Shown: one piece after another, positions 40,045 through 48,839 of the stretch
Layout: each line of letters starts with the position of its first letter
How positions within the stretch are numbered: position 1 is the first letter of the stretch
Origin: Croceicoccus ponticola
Lineage (GTDB): Bacteria; Pseudomonadota; Alphaproteobacteria; Sphingomonadales; Sphingomonadaceae
Direction: 5' to 3'
Assembly: GCF_004004515.1 (NCBI RefSeq)
Contig: NZ_RXOL01000005.1
Location: forward strand, 62,001 to 126,000
Length of the DNA stretch: 64,000 bases
Made by a program: the position numbers and the translations under genes
Notes under the pieces: generated by a model
Told to the model about the DNA's origin: nothing
What the model saw: the letters and a program-made list of their open reading frames with translations, nothing else
The model's database searches: none

Positions 40045-40682
40045 GCGACCCGCTCCGCCAGTTGCAGGATTGCCTTGGCGCAAAGTTCGGGGTGGGTCAG
40101 CGGCAGGAGGTGCCCGCCATCCCTCGCTACAATGCGGGACACCTGTTGGCCGTGCGCAAACACGGCATCGCGCATCGCGAGCGGCATGATCGGATCCGCC
40201 CCGCCCTGCAACGACAGGATGGGTGCACCGAAAGTCGCCGCCTCGTCCCGGCAATCGCCATCGCGCAAGACAATAAGATCCGCGCCAAGCGCATCGCCGC
40301 AGATCGTGGGCAATGACCTCGATGCGCCGCAGCGCATGCGAAAATCGCTCAAGGTCGCTTCGGGATCGACGCCGAAGCGCCCGATCATCCGGTCCAGCAC
40401 CCGACGCGGTACGCCCGGATATCCGTCGTGCGCCGCGAAATAATCAAACCCGTTTACGGCAACCATTCCCGCGCAATGCGTTGGCAGGTTGGCCAGCACG
40501 CGCATCGCCCCGAAACTGTGCGCCACGGCCAACACGGTACCATCGCTGGGATCTTCTCGAAATCCGCCGAAATAGCCCCGATCGGCGAACCCTATTTCGA
40601 AACTTTCAACCATGGCGACGACCTTGTCCCAGATCGCTGAATCGAAACCCCATCCATGGAAGAACAGCAACCGCACGCTCAT
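40041..40682 (-). CDS. Putative pimeloyl-ACP methyl esterase (BioH/BioG-like)
   Basis: The 213-residue alpha/beta hydrolase starts MSVRLLFFHGWGFDSAIW, an oxyanion-type motif, and has the nucleophile Ser in AHSFGA (the first Gly of GxSxG is Ala) and the C-terminal His in DGGHLLPL. It sits between bioF and bioC with overlaps at both ends, so it most likely removes the methyl group from pimeloyl-ACP methyl ester. The sequence differs from E. coli BioH and leans to the shorter BioG-like forms; the subfamily is uncertain. Confidence 0.78.
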   Translation of the reverse strand: MSVRLLFFHGWGFDSAIWDKVVAMVESFEIGFADRGYFGGFREDPSDGTVLAVAHSFGAMRVLANLPTHCAGMVAVNGFDYFAAHDGYPGVPRRVLDRMIGRFGVDPEATLSDFRMRCGASRSLPTICGDALGADLIVLRDGDCRDEAATFGAPILSLQGGADPIMPLAMRDAVFAHGQQVSRIVARDGGHLLPLTHPELCAKAILQLAERVA

Positions 40683-41839
40683 GCGCCCGCCGCGACGGCC
40701 GCGATCAGAGCATCGATGTCGGCTTCCGCGTGTGTCGCGCGCAGGGCAATGCGCAGGCGGCTCGTCCCCGCAGGAACCGTGGGCGGGCGAATCGCCGCGG
40801 CGATCATGCCGTTCGCCGCCAATCGCTCGCTCAGCGCCATGGCGGCGGCAGCGTCGCCGACGATGGCCGGAACGATCTGCGTGCTGGATGCCGCGACATC
40901 GAACCCCGCGCCCACCAATCCGCCGCGCAACCTGTCGGCCAGACCCGCGAGCCGTTCGCGATCCGCGTCCATGTCCGGCACGATGTCGAGCGCGGCATCG
41001 ATCGCGCCAAGCACGGCTGGCGGCGGAGCGGTCGTGTAGATGAACCCTCCGCAGGCATTGACGAGGTAGTCGCAAAGCATGCGCGACCCCGCAATATAGG
41101 CTCCGAAGCTGCCCATCGCCTTGCTGAACGTCCCCATCGCGATGTCGACACCGCCGGTCACCGTGGCCGACAGCCCGGCCCCTCGCGGGCCAAGGACGCC
41201 GGTCGCGTGCGCTTCATCGATATAGAGGATCGCCTCGTGATCGCGGGCAATCTGCGCAAGCCTGGCAAGATCGACGCGATCGCCGTCCATGCTGAACACG
41301 CTTTCCGTCAGGATCAGGCGCGCGGGTGCGGCGGCATGGCGTTCCAGCAGTCCGGTCAGGGCATCGAGATCGTTGTGCGCAAAACGGTGCTGGCGAACGC
41401 CCGCCGCCGCGCATCCGGCGTGCATGCTCCCATGATTCAACCGATCGGTGAATACGGCGACCCCCGGCATCGCGGCGACCAGTGCGGGAATGACCGCAGC
41501 ATTCGCCTGCCAGCCGGACGCGAACAGCAGTGCGGCCTCGGTCCCCTTGAACGCCGCGATCTTCGCCTCGACCGCAAGGTGCGCGTCGTGCGTGCCGGTT
41601 ACCAACCGCGATGAACCGGAACCCGCGCCATACCGGCCAGCCCATTCGCGCGAGCGTTCGATCAAAAGTGGGTGGAGAGCGAGCCCCAGATAGTCGTTGC
41701 TCGAGAAATCGACGCATTGCCGCCCGTCGCGATTAATCCTGCCAGCCGGTGCGAGCGCAGCAGGCCGCAAGGTCCGGGTTAGCCCGGCCTGCGCCGTTTT
41801 CGCAAGCGCGCGTTGGAGGTGGGGCACAAGGAGCGACAT
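40679..41839 (-). CDS. bioF: 8-amino-7-oxononanoate synthase
   Basis: The 386-residue PLP enzyme condenses pimeloyl-ACP with alanine. It has the FSSNDYLGLALHP opening, YIDEAHATGVLG and the PLP lysine in TFSKAMGSFGAYI. It is the first gene of the bio operon; each junction to the end of bioA overlaps by four bases. bioB is not in the window. Confidence 0.95.
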   Translation of the reverse strand: MSLLVPHLQRALAKTAQAGLTRTLRPAALAPAGRINRDGRQCVDFSSNDYLGLALHPLLIERSREWAGRYGAGSGSSRLVTGTHDAHLAVEAKIAAFKGTEAALLFASGWQANAAVIPALVAAMPGVAVFTDRLNHGSMHAGCAAAGVRQHRFAHNDLDALTGLLERHAAAPARLILTESVFSMDGDRVDLARLAQIARDHEAILYIDEAHATGVLGPRGAGLSATVTGGVDIAMGTFSKAMGSFGAYIAGSRMLCDYLVNACGGFIYTTAPPPAVLGAIDAALDIVPDMDADRERLAGLADRLRGGLVGAGFDVAASSTQIVPAIVGDAAAAMALSERLAANGMIAAAIRPPTVPAGTSRLRIALRATHAEADIDALIAAVAAGA

Positions 41840-42592
41840 CGGCGCGCTTCTTGCGCGTTTCGCCGGTTACCGCAAGACGCCGCGAAATCTCTGCGGCGCG
41901 GTCCGAGAGCCGCATGCTGGACCGGCGGGAAAATTGTAGTGGCCTTGGCGATGATCGTCGAGCCGACTGGTGGTGGACGCAGTGCAGACCTAACCAGTCT
42001 GGGCCTTTGGAACTCCCGTTCTAACGGGAATTTAACGGGAATTTCGCGCATCTCGGCAGCATCCGGCCGAAACACCTTATGAGAAGTCCCTGATTTCCGC
42101 GCCATTCAGCCAAAAATTCCCGTATCGCGGGAACGGGAATTATTCGACATGCCAACGGGAACGCCAATCACGAAATGACCCGGGCAACGGGAAAGTTTGT
42201 TCGCCAAAATTTTCGCTCGATCCCCACGCGAAGACGACGCTGAACTGGCGAATGCCAATCCTACACTTGGGCCGTGTGGCGAACTGAAGGCGAAGTCGCC
42301 AGGCACCTCAGGCTCAAGATGGTCAGCCCCTCGCCGACCCGAAGCAATGCCATCGGCATGACTCCCTTGGCCTTCCGTGAATCCAATCAGCTCCTGCCCC
42401 AAAATTCTGCTTGATCTCGATCCGCGAATCATATTCCTTAGGTGGGCATCCAGAGATGGGTGTTCGACAGGACCAAGGAAGGGATGATGGTCGACCTGAG
42501 TTTGCGCTGACGCGCGGACGGGTCCGGTTCCTTCCACGAATTCCCCGTCCCGCAGCAGCGGTGGCGGGGTTTCTTATTGGTGGAGTCGAGCG
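41840..42592. other. Non-coding stretch at the edge of the accessory region, 753 bp
   Basis: No convincing gene is seen; the open frames here have no codon bias. The middle holds the AACGGGAA repeats listed separately. A GC-rich hairpin-like run with trailing T residues (about 42,545-42,572) precedes the methyltransferase start. This is where chromosome-like gene order gives way to mobile DNA. Confidence 0.6.
42012..42193. repeat. AACGGGAA repeat cluster with two inverted repeats
   Basis: AACGGGAA occurs at 42023, 42034, 42132, 42154 and 42186. The first two form a perfect 11-base tandem repeat (AACGGGAATTT). TCCCGTT at 42014-42020 and AACGGGA at 42023-42029 make a palindrome with a two-base centre. 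AATTCCCGT (42115-42123) and ACGGGAATT (42133-42141) form a nine-pair stem with a nine-base loop. Iteron-like or operator-like sites are both possible. Confidence 0.8.
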
Positions 42593-43495
42593 ATGGTTAC
42601 GAAGGGTTTGAAGGCAGGAACGTTCAAGGAAGCCAAGCTCGGCAAGACGCGGGCGCGGCGCGAGGACCTGGCTCGCGAAAGACGCATTCGGCAAACTGCC
42701 GTGAGTGCAGGACGCAATGATTTCCTCCCCGAACTTCGGCTCTGCGAATATCGCATCTCCGAACTTGCTCCGCCCAGACGTCGAACCCGCAAGGACAATG
42801 CCGCGCAGATCGAACGGGTCGCGGCATCGATCGCGGAATTCGGGTTCAGCCAGCCGATCCTGATCCGCGACGGTATCGTCATCGATGGATGGATACGCGT
42901 TCTCGCGGCACAGAAACTCGGTCTCGAGCGGGTGCCGGTGATCGTGTGCGACCATCTCGACGACACTCAGGCCCGCGCCCTGTCGCTCGCCGTCAATCGC
43001 ATCGGCGAACTCGGTGAATGGGATCTCGACCAGCTCAAGATCGAATTCGAGGAGCTCATCGAGCTGGAGATCGACCTCGATGTCACCGGGTTCTCAGCTC
43101 AGGAACAGGACATCATCCTGCTCGATCCGATCGCGGACGGGACGGGCGAAGCAGATGCATGCGAGGAGCCGCCCGACACGCCCGTCAGCCGGATCGGCGA
43201 CGTCTGGCATTTGGGCGATCACCGGATCATCTGCGGCAATGCGCTCGAAGAAGCGACCTATACCGCCCTGCTCAATGGCACGTCGGTCCATGCCGTTCTG
43301 AGCGATTTTCCGTACAACGTCCGTATCAAGAATAACGTCAGCGGGCTCGGCAAGAAGGTTCATGACGAGTTCGTCATGGCATCAGGGGAGCTGTCTGATG
43401 ACGAATGGCAGGCATTCCTCGATCAGGGGATAGCTCGGCTGACAGAGTCGATATTAGATGGATCCGTCCTTTTCGTCTTTATGGACTTCCGCTGA
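42593..43495 (+). pseudogene. ParB-domain DNA methyltransferase, truncated by IS6 insertion
   Basis: The 300-residue product has a ParB/sulfiredoxin-like N-terminal domain (RKDNAAQIERVAASIAEFGFSQPILIRDGIVIDG, about 63-100) and then the start of an N6/N4-type methylase (GDVWHLGDHRIICGNALE; VLSDFPYNV, where the DPPY motif reads SDFPYNV). It stops at ...FVFMDFR where the family normally continues with the rest of the methylase domain. The IS6 element begins within the next few bases, so the gene is cut and probably lacks its SAM motif. Such ParB-methylases are typical of phage-like and integrative islands. Confidence 0.82.
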
Positions 43496-43499
43496 TGCT

Positions 43500-44307
43500 G
43501 TCAGTCTAACGCTAACTTGTCTCTGTCAACGGTCAATCGATCGGATAGATGGACCAGCATGAAACCCATTTCGTTCAAACGACACCGCTTCCCGCCCGAT
43601 GTAATCCGGCTCGGGGTTTGGCTCTACTACCGCTTCACGTTGAGTCTTCGGGACGTCGAGGATTTGCTCGCCGAAAGGGGAATCGACCTCTGCTACGAGA
43701 CGGTTCGGTGCTGGGCCAACAAGTTCGGCCCTGCCATCGCTGCCAACATCCGCCGCAAGCGAGGTCGCGCTGATTCAGTCTGGCATCTGGACGAAATGGT
43801 CGTCCGGATCAACGGCCAGCGGATGTACATGTGGCGCGCCGTCGACAAGGAAGGCGAGGTTCTTGATGTCCTCGTACAGAAACACCGGAACAAAGAAGCA
43901 GCGCTGAAATTGCTACGAAAACTGCTGAAGAACCAAGGTGCCGTCCCCGAAGCCATCGTAACCGATGGCCTGCGATCCTACCCTGCGGCCTTACGTGAGT
44001 TGGGTGCCCTCACCCGACACCAGCCTGGTCGATTGCGCGACAACAATCGTGCCGAAAATTCACACCTTCCTGTCCGAAGACGGGAACGAAAGATGCAGCG
44101 GTTCAAATCCCAAGGCCAGGCTCAACGCTTCGTTTCCACCCACTCGGCAATCTACAACACCTTCGCCATCCAGCGTCACTTGATCTCCCGAAATACCATG
44201 CGCCAATTCCGAACTGCCGCCATGGCGGAGTGGAACGCTGCATCCGCCGCTGCGGCGTAAGATTTCAGGTTCGAGCCTCCGCTCACCGACGATCAGTTAA
44301 CGTGACA
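43500..44307 (+). mobile_element. IS6-family insertion sequence
   Basis: The ends carry related inverted repeats: TGTCAGTCTAAC at 43500-43511 and, inverted, TGTCACGTTAAC at 44296-44307. The transposase lies between. The right flank is a relic of an IS5 gene, so no direct repeat can be matched. The outermost bases of the element are uncertain by a few positions. Confidence 0.7.
43559..44260 (+). CDS. IS6-family transposase
   Basis: From ATG 43559 the protein is 233 residues and has the DDE catalytic pattern of the IS6 family: HLDEMVVRINGQRMYMWRAVD, VTDGLRSYPAALRE and DNNRAENSHLPVRRRER. It is full length and its frame is intact, so it may be active. The longer start at 43517 adds residues without homology. 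Confidence 0.92.
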   Translation: MKPISFKRHRFPPDVIRLGVWLYYRFTLSLRDVEDLLAERGIDLCYETVRCWANKFGPAIAANIRRKRGRADSVWHLDEMVVRINGQRMYMWRAVDKEGEVLDVLVQKHRNKEAALKLLRKLLKNQGAVPEAIVTDGLRSYPAALRELGALTRHQPGRLRDNNRAENSHLPVRRRERKMQRFKSQGQAQRFVSTHSAIYNTFAIQRHLISRNTMRQFRTAAMAEWNAASAAAA

Positions 44308-44311
44308 ATCC

Positions 44312-44379
44312 CGGCTTGATCCTGCGCATCTGCGCTTCGGACAACCAGATCAGGTCACTCATGGCAGCGCCTCCTCGCG
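44312..44379 (-). pseudogene. 5' scrap of an IS5-family transposase
   Basis: On the minus strand this begins MSDLIWLSEAQMRRIK, preceded by the GAGGAGGCGCTGCC leader. It is the same 5' end as the IS5 copy at 62533-62606. Only about 20 codons remain before the IS6 element cuts it. Confidence 0.85.
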
Positions 44380-44587
44380 GGGTGCCCACGGTCGGGTGCA
44401 GGTGGTGTCCGCACCACTGGCAAGAATAGGCACGCTCCGCCTTGATGCGGAACCACTTGGAAGGGCGGTCGCACTTGGGTCACGTGAAACCTTCGCCAAA
44501 GCGAACGTCGAACAGATGCTGGAGGCAGGTTTCGTCGTCAGGAAACTTGCGAAAGAACTGCGCGGTGGCGAGAGACTTCGTTGTCAT
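44380..44587 (-). pseudogene. IS1595-family transposase N-terminus, broken
   Basis: Translation from ATG 44585-44587 gives MTTKSLATAQFFRKFPDDE, then a zinc-ribbon region of which the first Cys of CPKC is changed to a stop (TGA, 44480-44482; codon 36), then SYSCQWCGHHLHPTVGTP. It ends where the IS5 scrap begins. The IS end (GGGGATACACCCCC region) lies just downstream at about 44,620. Confidence 0.85.
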
Positions 44588-44605
44588 GCCCCATTTTATA
44601 CATCA

Positions 44606-45283
44606 CTACGTTACGTATGGAAAGGGGATACACCCCCAATTTTTTGCTTTAACAGTACTATTTATATGACCTTCATTCCAATTATCGATTAGATGAACAA
44701 GTTCGTTGATAGATATATTTCTCGAGAATTTGACGCCAAACATTTTTCCGGAACTCCATCGGACATATACATCGATCGCCAAGAGATTTCGAATTTTCAA
44801 TTCGCAAGGGCGGCCTGCTTCAAAATTAACCTCACCCTCACACTCTACTTGCGCCCCAGAAAGTGAAATATTATTAATTTTACCATTAATATTTTCACCT
44901 TCACTTTCCCCCTCAACAGATGTCGAAGTTGAAAACGATATTGGGATACGAATGCCGCGATATGCATTAGCCCGTTCGAAATAGTACTCAGAAAGAATAC
45001 CAATGGTCTGGGAATTTCTGACACCGTAGCAGTTCTCATGCTTCCATATGATGGCAGCTTCAACCGCACCCTGCAGTCCATCGTCGTAAACAATTTTTGA
45101 ACCGATCTCTAAGTCAGCATCAATCTCGATCTGTGCACCATTTTGGGAAACATTCCTTAACAGTCCGGACACTAAATGGTCATCCACTTCAACAAGGCAG
45201 GCAGCAAAAACCGTGTCAGTGCGGATATCCACTCTGTGATCTCGGCTTCTTACACCTACAGCAAACGCTCGGTCATGAAACAT
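44606..45283 (-). CDS. Tandem PilZ-domain protein
   Basis: The 225-residue protein has two PilZ-like domains. The first holds R17-VDI-R21 and RNVSQNGAQIE (the N-x-S-x-x-G half of the c-di-GMP site); the second has NNISLSGAQVE, with a weaker arginine motif. It has no other domain, so it is probably a c-di-GMP-responsive adaptor. The DNA is notably AT-rich compared with the chromosome. The last dozen residues (NWGCIPFPYVT) are read from the end of the IS1595 remnant, so the natural C-terminus has been replaced. Confidence 0.82.
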   Translation of the reverse strand: MFHDRAFAVGVRSRDHRVDIRTDTVFAACLVEVDDHLVSGLLRNVSQNGAQIEIDADLEIGSKIVYDDGLQGAVEAAIIWKHENCYGVRNSQTIGILSEYYFERANAYRGIRIPISFSTSTSVEGESEGENINGKINNISLSGAQVECEGEVNFEAGRPCELKIRNLLAIDVYVRWSSGKMFGVKFSRNISINELVHLIDNWNEGHINSTVKAKNWGCIPFPYVT

Positions 45284-45388
45284 TTAGATACTCCAATAGA
45301 GTCCGGCTAAGCTTTAAGATTAATTACCCTACAAAACGTTAAGAGAAAAAACGGTTTCGTCTGCCATCCTAAAGCTGCCTCGGCGGCG

Positions 45389-45587
45389 TTGCCATCTGAC
45401 TGCATGGGCTTCCCACACGGCCACCGCAAGACGACCACGCTGGTCGCCGGCCTGCGCATGACCGGCATGGTCGCGCCGATGGTGCTGGACGGCCCGATCA
45501 ACGGCGACTGGTTCGAAGCCTGCGTAACTCAGGTCCTCGTGCCCGAACTGCGGCCCGGCGACGTCGTCATCATGGACAACCTGGGCG
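45389..45587 (+). pseudogene. IS630-family transposase, central fragment
   Basis: The frame reads GFPHGHRKTTTLVAGLRMTG, then LDGPINGDWFEACVTQVLVPEL and VVIMDNLG, the conserved DDE core of IS630 transposases. It stops at the IS5 element inserted after DNLG. The continuation is at 46853. Confidence 0.87.
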
Positions 45588-46847
45588 CCTCCATCAACCT
45601 ATCGACATTCGGCGGGTGATTTGATTCACTCGACCTGACGGGAGGTGGCGATGCGTCAGGCGGGATTGTTTGGACTGTCGGAACATCTGAAGCGGCTGTC
45701 GGCCTACGGCGATCCGCTGGAGGAACTGGGGCGGATCATCGACTTCGAGGCATTTCGCCCGGTCCTGGTCGCGGCGCTGGCTTACGGTGACGGTGCAAAG
45801 GGCGGACGTCCGCCCTATGATCCGGTGGCAATGCTCAAGGTGCTGCTCCTGGCGGCGCAGAACAGTGTCAGCGATGCGCGGATGGAGTATTTGATCCGGG
45901 ATCGGCTGAGTTGGTTGCGCTTCCTGGGCTTCGACCTTGGCGTGGCGACGCCGGATGCCAACACGATCCGCCTTTTCCGCGAGAAGCTCACCGAGGCCGG
46001 CGCGTTGGACGCGCTGTTTGCCGATTTTGACATTCAGCTCAAGGAACGGGGCTACCTCGCCATGGGCGGGCAGATCGTTGATGCCACACTGGTGGCGGCA
46101 CCCAAGCAGCGAAACACCCGGGCCGAGAAGGACGCGATCAAGGAAGGCAAGACGGCCGACGAGATATGGCCCGACGAACCCGCCAGGGCGGCGCAGAAGG
46201 ACACGGACGCACGCTGGACGCTGAAGTTCGCCAAGGCCAGACCCACGCCCGACGGCAAGCCGGGGATCGACATCGCCATCCCGAGCTTCGGCTACAAGAG
46301 CAGCATCTCGATCTGCCGGGGCTTCGGTTTCATCCGCAAATGCAAGGTCACAGACGCTGCGCGCTTTGATGGGCGCATGCTTCGCGACGTCGGGACGGGC
46401 GACAATATCGCCTCCGATGTGTGGGCCGATACCGCCTATCGCAGCCAGACCAACGAGTGGTGGCTCAAGCGCCAAGGCCGGGTCAGCCGCATCCATCGCA
46501 AGAAGCCAAGGGGCAAACCGATGTCGGAGCGCACCGCGAAGGCGAACGCCGCCAAATCCAGGGTTCGTGCCCGCGTCGAGCATGTCTTCGCTCAGCAGAA
46601 GGACAAGATGGGCCTGTTCATCCGCACCATCGGTATCAAGCGCGCCGAGGCCAAGATCACGCTCGCCAATCTGGCCTACAATATGCACCGCCTGATCTTC
46701 CACGAACGACGAGCAACGACGGGATAAGTGCGTCCGGAAATCAGAAAATCCCCCGGAAATGGCGGAATAGAGCCGCCAAAGGCCATCATCTACGCCCAAA
46801 TCGGCGCCGCCGGCCCGAACACGCTCAGAACATCGAGTTGATGGAGG
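45588..46847 (+). mobile_element. IS5-family element inserted in an IS630 transposase gene
   Basis: Inverted repeats CCTCCATCAAC (45588-45598) and GTTGATGGAGG (46837-46847) bound the element. It carries a full transposase gene. The two sides read as halves of one IS630 transposase, which shows insertion into that gene. Confidence 0.8.
45651..46727 (+). CDS. IS5-family transposase
   Basis: The 358-residue transposase has an intact frame and the DDE motifs MGGQIVDATLVAAPKQ, VWADTAYRSQTNEWWL and ARVEHVFAQQKDKMGLF. GGGAGG precedes ATG 45651; a GTG two codons earlier is possible. It looks complete and may be active. Confidence 0.93.
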   Translation: MRQAGLFGLSEHLKRLSAYGDPLEELGRIIDFEAFRPVLVAALAYGDGAKGGRPPYDPVAMLKVLLLAAQNSVSDARMEYLIRDRLSWLRFLGFDLGVATPDANTIRLFREKLTEAGALDALFADFDIQLKERGYLAMGGQIVDATLVAAPKQRNTRAEKDAIKEGKTADEIWPDEPARAAQKDTDARWTLKFAKARPTPDGKPGIDIAIPSFGYKSSISICRGFGFIRKCKVTDAARFDGRMLRDVGTGDNIASDVWADTAYRSQTNEWWLKRQGRVSRIHRKKPRGKPMSERTAKANAAKSRVRARVEHVFAQQKDKMGLFIRTIGIKRAEAKITLANLAYNMHRLIFHERRATTG

Positions 46848-46852
46848 TCCCC

Positions 46853-47121
46853 ACCTGTCGAGCCACAAGCGCGCATCGGTGCGAGAACGGATCGAAGCGG
46901 CAGGCGCAACCTTGCGCTTCCTCCCGCCCTACAGCCCCGACTTCAGTCCGATCGAGAAGGCATTCTCAAAGCTCAAAGCTCAAAGCTCAAAGCCATGTTG
47001 CGGAAGATCGGCAAGCGGACGGTGAACGGCCTCTGGGGGCCTGATCGGCGATCTCGTCGATATCTTCAAGCCAAACGAACGCGCCAATTACTTCATATTG
47101 TGCGGCTATGATCCAGACTGA
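46853..47121 (+). pseudogene. IS630-family transposase, C-terminal fragment, frameshifted
   Basis: It opens with [16 protein letters not shown] and [11 protein letters not shown], the continuation of the 45389 fragment. Near 46,970-46,995 the 8-base unit AGCTCAAA is repeated three times, an expansion of two units that shifts the frame; one base is also extra in the CTCTGGGGG run. The stop at 47119-47121 lies at the IS630 end (TAGAGCGG...). Confidence 0.87.
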
Positions 47122-47454
47122 TCGAAGACCGCTCTAGGCTCAGGACCGGCACGATGGCCCTGTAATGATCTCGGCCCGCTTGTGAAGCGCATCTGCTGAT
47201 GCGGCCTGCATTCGATCGCATCGAGGCGGACCGGCATCAGCCGACAATTACGCTGGTGTCCAGCCCCGCCCTTAAGCCCTTGCTCCCCGCCTGCAGTAAG
47301 CATCTTGGCAAAGACGATCGGACGGCTGCAGATTGCCATCATCAAGAAGGGGCGCGCGATGCCTATCCGCCCAACTGGATCGGCAAGCGGTGCGATGGCC
47401 TTGCAATCAAATGGTTGCGGGCAGGCCTCTGCCCGACTGGTCAGTGCGCGGCCA
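47122..47454. other. IS630 end and non-coding stretch, 333 bp
   Basis: The first bases (to about 47,137) match the IS630 terminus also seen at 62433-62466. The rest has no gene or repeat that I can support; open frames on both strands lack a start with a ribosome site. Confidence 0.55.
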
Positions 47455-47610
47455 TCACTTTTTGTCCCTGGTCAGGAGACGGCCCAATTCATCTCGGTCG
47501 ATTGGCCATTGGATTGCTACGCCATCATTTTTCGCCAGATCCTCGATACAACCAATCGACCTCAGCACGGGCTTTGACCATTTCTTCTTCGGCACAATGG
47601 GTTCACCCAT
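47455..47610 (-). CDS. 51-residue peptide with lasso-leader-like motif
   Basis: I found this small gene by hand. It has an ideal AGGAG seven bases before ATG 47608-47610 and stops at TGA 47455-47457. The peptide reads MGEPIVPKKKWSKPVLRSIG, then CIEDLAKNDG and 21 more residues ending KK. W11-S-K-P14-V-L16-R-S-I-G20 has the spacing of the Y-x-x-P-x-L-x-x-x-G motif that the RiPP recognition element binds in lasso precursors, except that W replaces Y and the usual Thr six residues after the Gly is Ala26. No lasso cyclase, protease or RRE gene is nearby. It may be an orphan precursor, a relic or an unrelated small protein. Confidence 0.6.
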   Translation of the reverse strand: MGEPIVPKKKWSKPVLRSIGCIEDLAKNDGVAIQWPIDRDELGRLLTRDKK

Positions 47611-47749
47611 ACTAAAACTCCTGAGGTACACACCGAAACACGGCTTTACCGATTTGTTCTAAATCCGTTTTCCCCGCTGTGCAAGGGAGCTGGAGCGGAC
47701 CTTCGGGTTTCGTTTGGCGGCGCGGTGTTCTGCCAGTCTGGCAACGGCG

Positions 47750-48521
47750 TTAATGTCTATGGTGCAACCATAGGCGAATGCTAGCGAGGTTAAGGAAGCT
47801 GGCGAAGGACAACGCGGTTTTGTCGTAACGCGTGGCGATCCGACGGGATTGATTGACTTTGTTGAACATTCGCTCGATGCGATTACGATCCTTGTACCGC
47901 CGATAGTCCGGATGCTGTAGAACCTTGCGGTTCGAGCGGGGCGGGATGATCGGCAGAATGCCCCGGATCAGCAGGCGTTCACGCAAGCGATCCCCGTCAT
48001 ATACCTTGTCCGCAAGCAGCGCCTTGGGTGCAGCGACAGGGATCGCCATCAGCGGCTCGGCAGCGATGTAATCGGATGCTTCGCCGCCGGTCAGGAGGAA
48101 GCAGAGAGGGCGTCCTTGATTATCACATCGATCGTGGATCTTGCTCGTAAAGCCACCGCGTGATCGACCAAAAGCCTCCTTATGAGTCCCCCCTTGCGCC
48201 GGCGGCCTGCGAATGGCCCCGGACGCTCGTGCTGTCGATCATGTGCTGCCAGTCGTCAGTCAGCCCCAGATCGACCAGCGTTTACAGCAAGGCATCCCAC
48301 ACACCCTGCTCAGCCCATCGCCGGAACCGGACATAGAGCGAGTTCCACTTGCCGTAGCGCTCATGCATGTCACGCCAGGGGCAACCGACCCGCAGGACGT
48401 GGAGCATTCCATTAAGAAAACGCCGGCTGTCGCCTGCCGGGCGAGCCCAGCGGCCCCGCTCAGACGGCAGCAGAGGTCCGATCACTTTCCATTCTTCGTC
48501 CGTCAAATCCCCACGCGCCAT
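47750..48521 (-). pseudogene. IS5-family (IS427-like) transposase, two frames, one nonsense codon
   Basis: The N-terminal part (MARGDLTDEEWKVIGPLLPSE...RRWAEQGVWDALL) ends at an in-frame TAA at 48282-48284 where the family reads Gln. The rest is in another frame: GGTHKEAFGRSRGGFTSKIH, then MAIPVAAPKALLADKVYDGD to the end. The AAGGGGGGAC region between them is the usual programmed slip site of this IS group, so the second frame alone is normal; the stop is not. Confidence 0.85.
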
Positions 48522-48839
48522 GGCTGCTCCCGCAAAAGCAGCCTTGAATCAGCCAGTGGCGGTTCTGGGAATCCCTACCGATCTTTTGTCAACAGGGCCT
48601 AGATGCCGACATGGGTCGGCGTCTAGGATACTCGCTTTCCTTTCTTTGCGCTGATCGCTGCGGCACAAGAATCTCGCCCCCGATTAAAATCAGGCAATCG
48701 CATCGCATACAACCAGTCGCACCGATTGGCCGTAGCGGGATGACCTGCCTCATCACGGTGACCCACCAGATAAGTTACAGTTCCAGCGAACTGAAGCGCT
48801 TATGATCATTGTCAGCATAAATTTAACTGCCGTGACTCG

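Noticed and set aside
42106-42955. Minus-strand frames of 143 and 210 codons beside the methyltransferase
   Set aside because: They are shadows of the plus-strand ParB-methylase or cover the repeat cluster; no family features.
47106-47345. 79-codon minus-strand frame after the IS630 end
   Set aside because: No ribosome site, no homology and it runs through IS end sequence.
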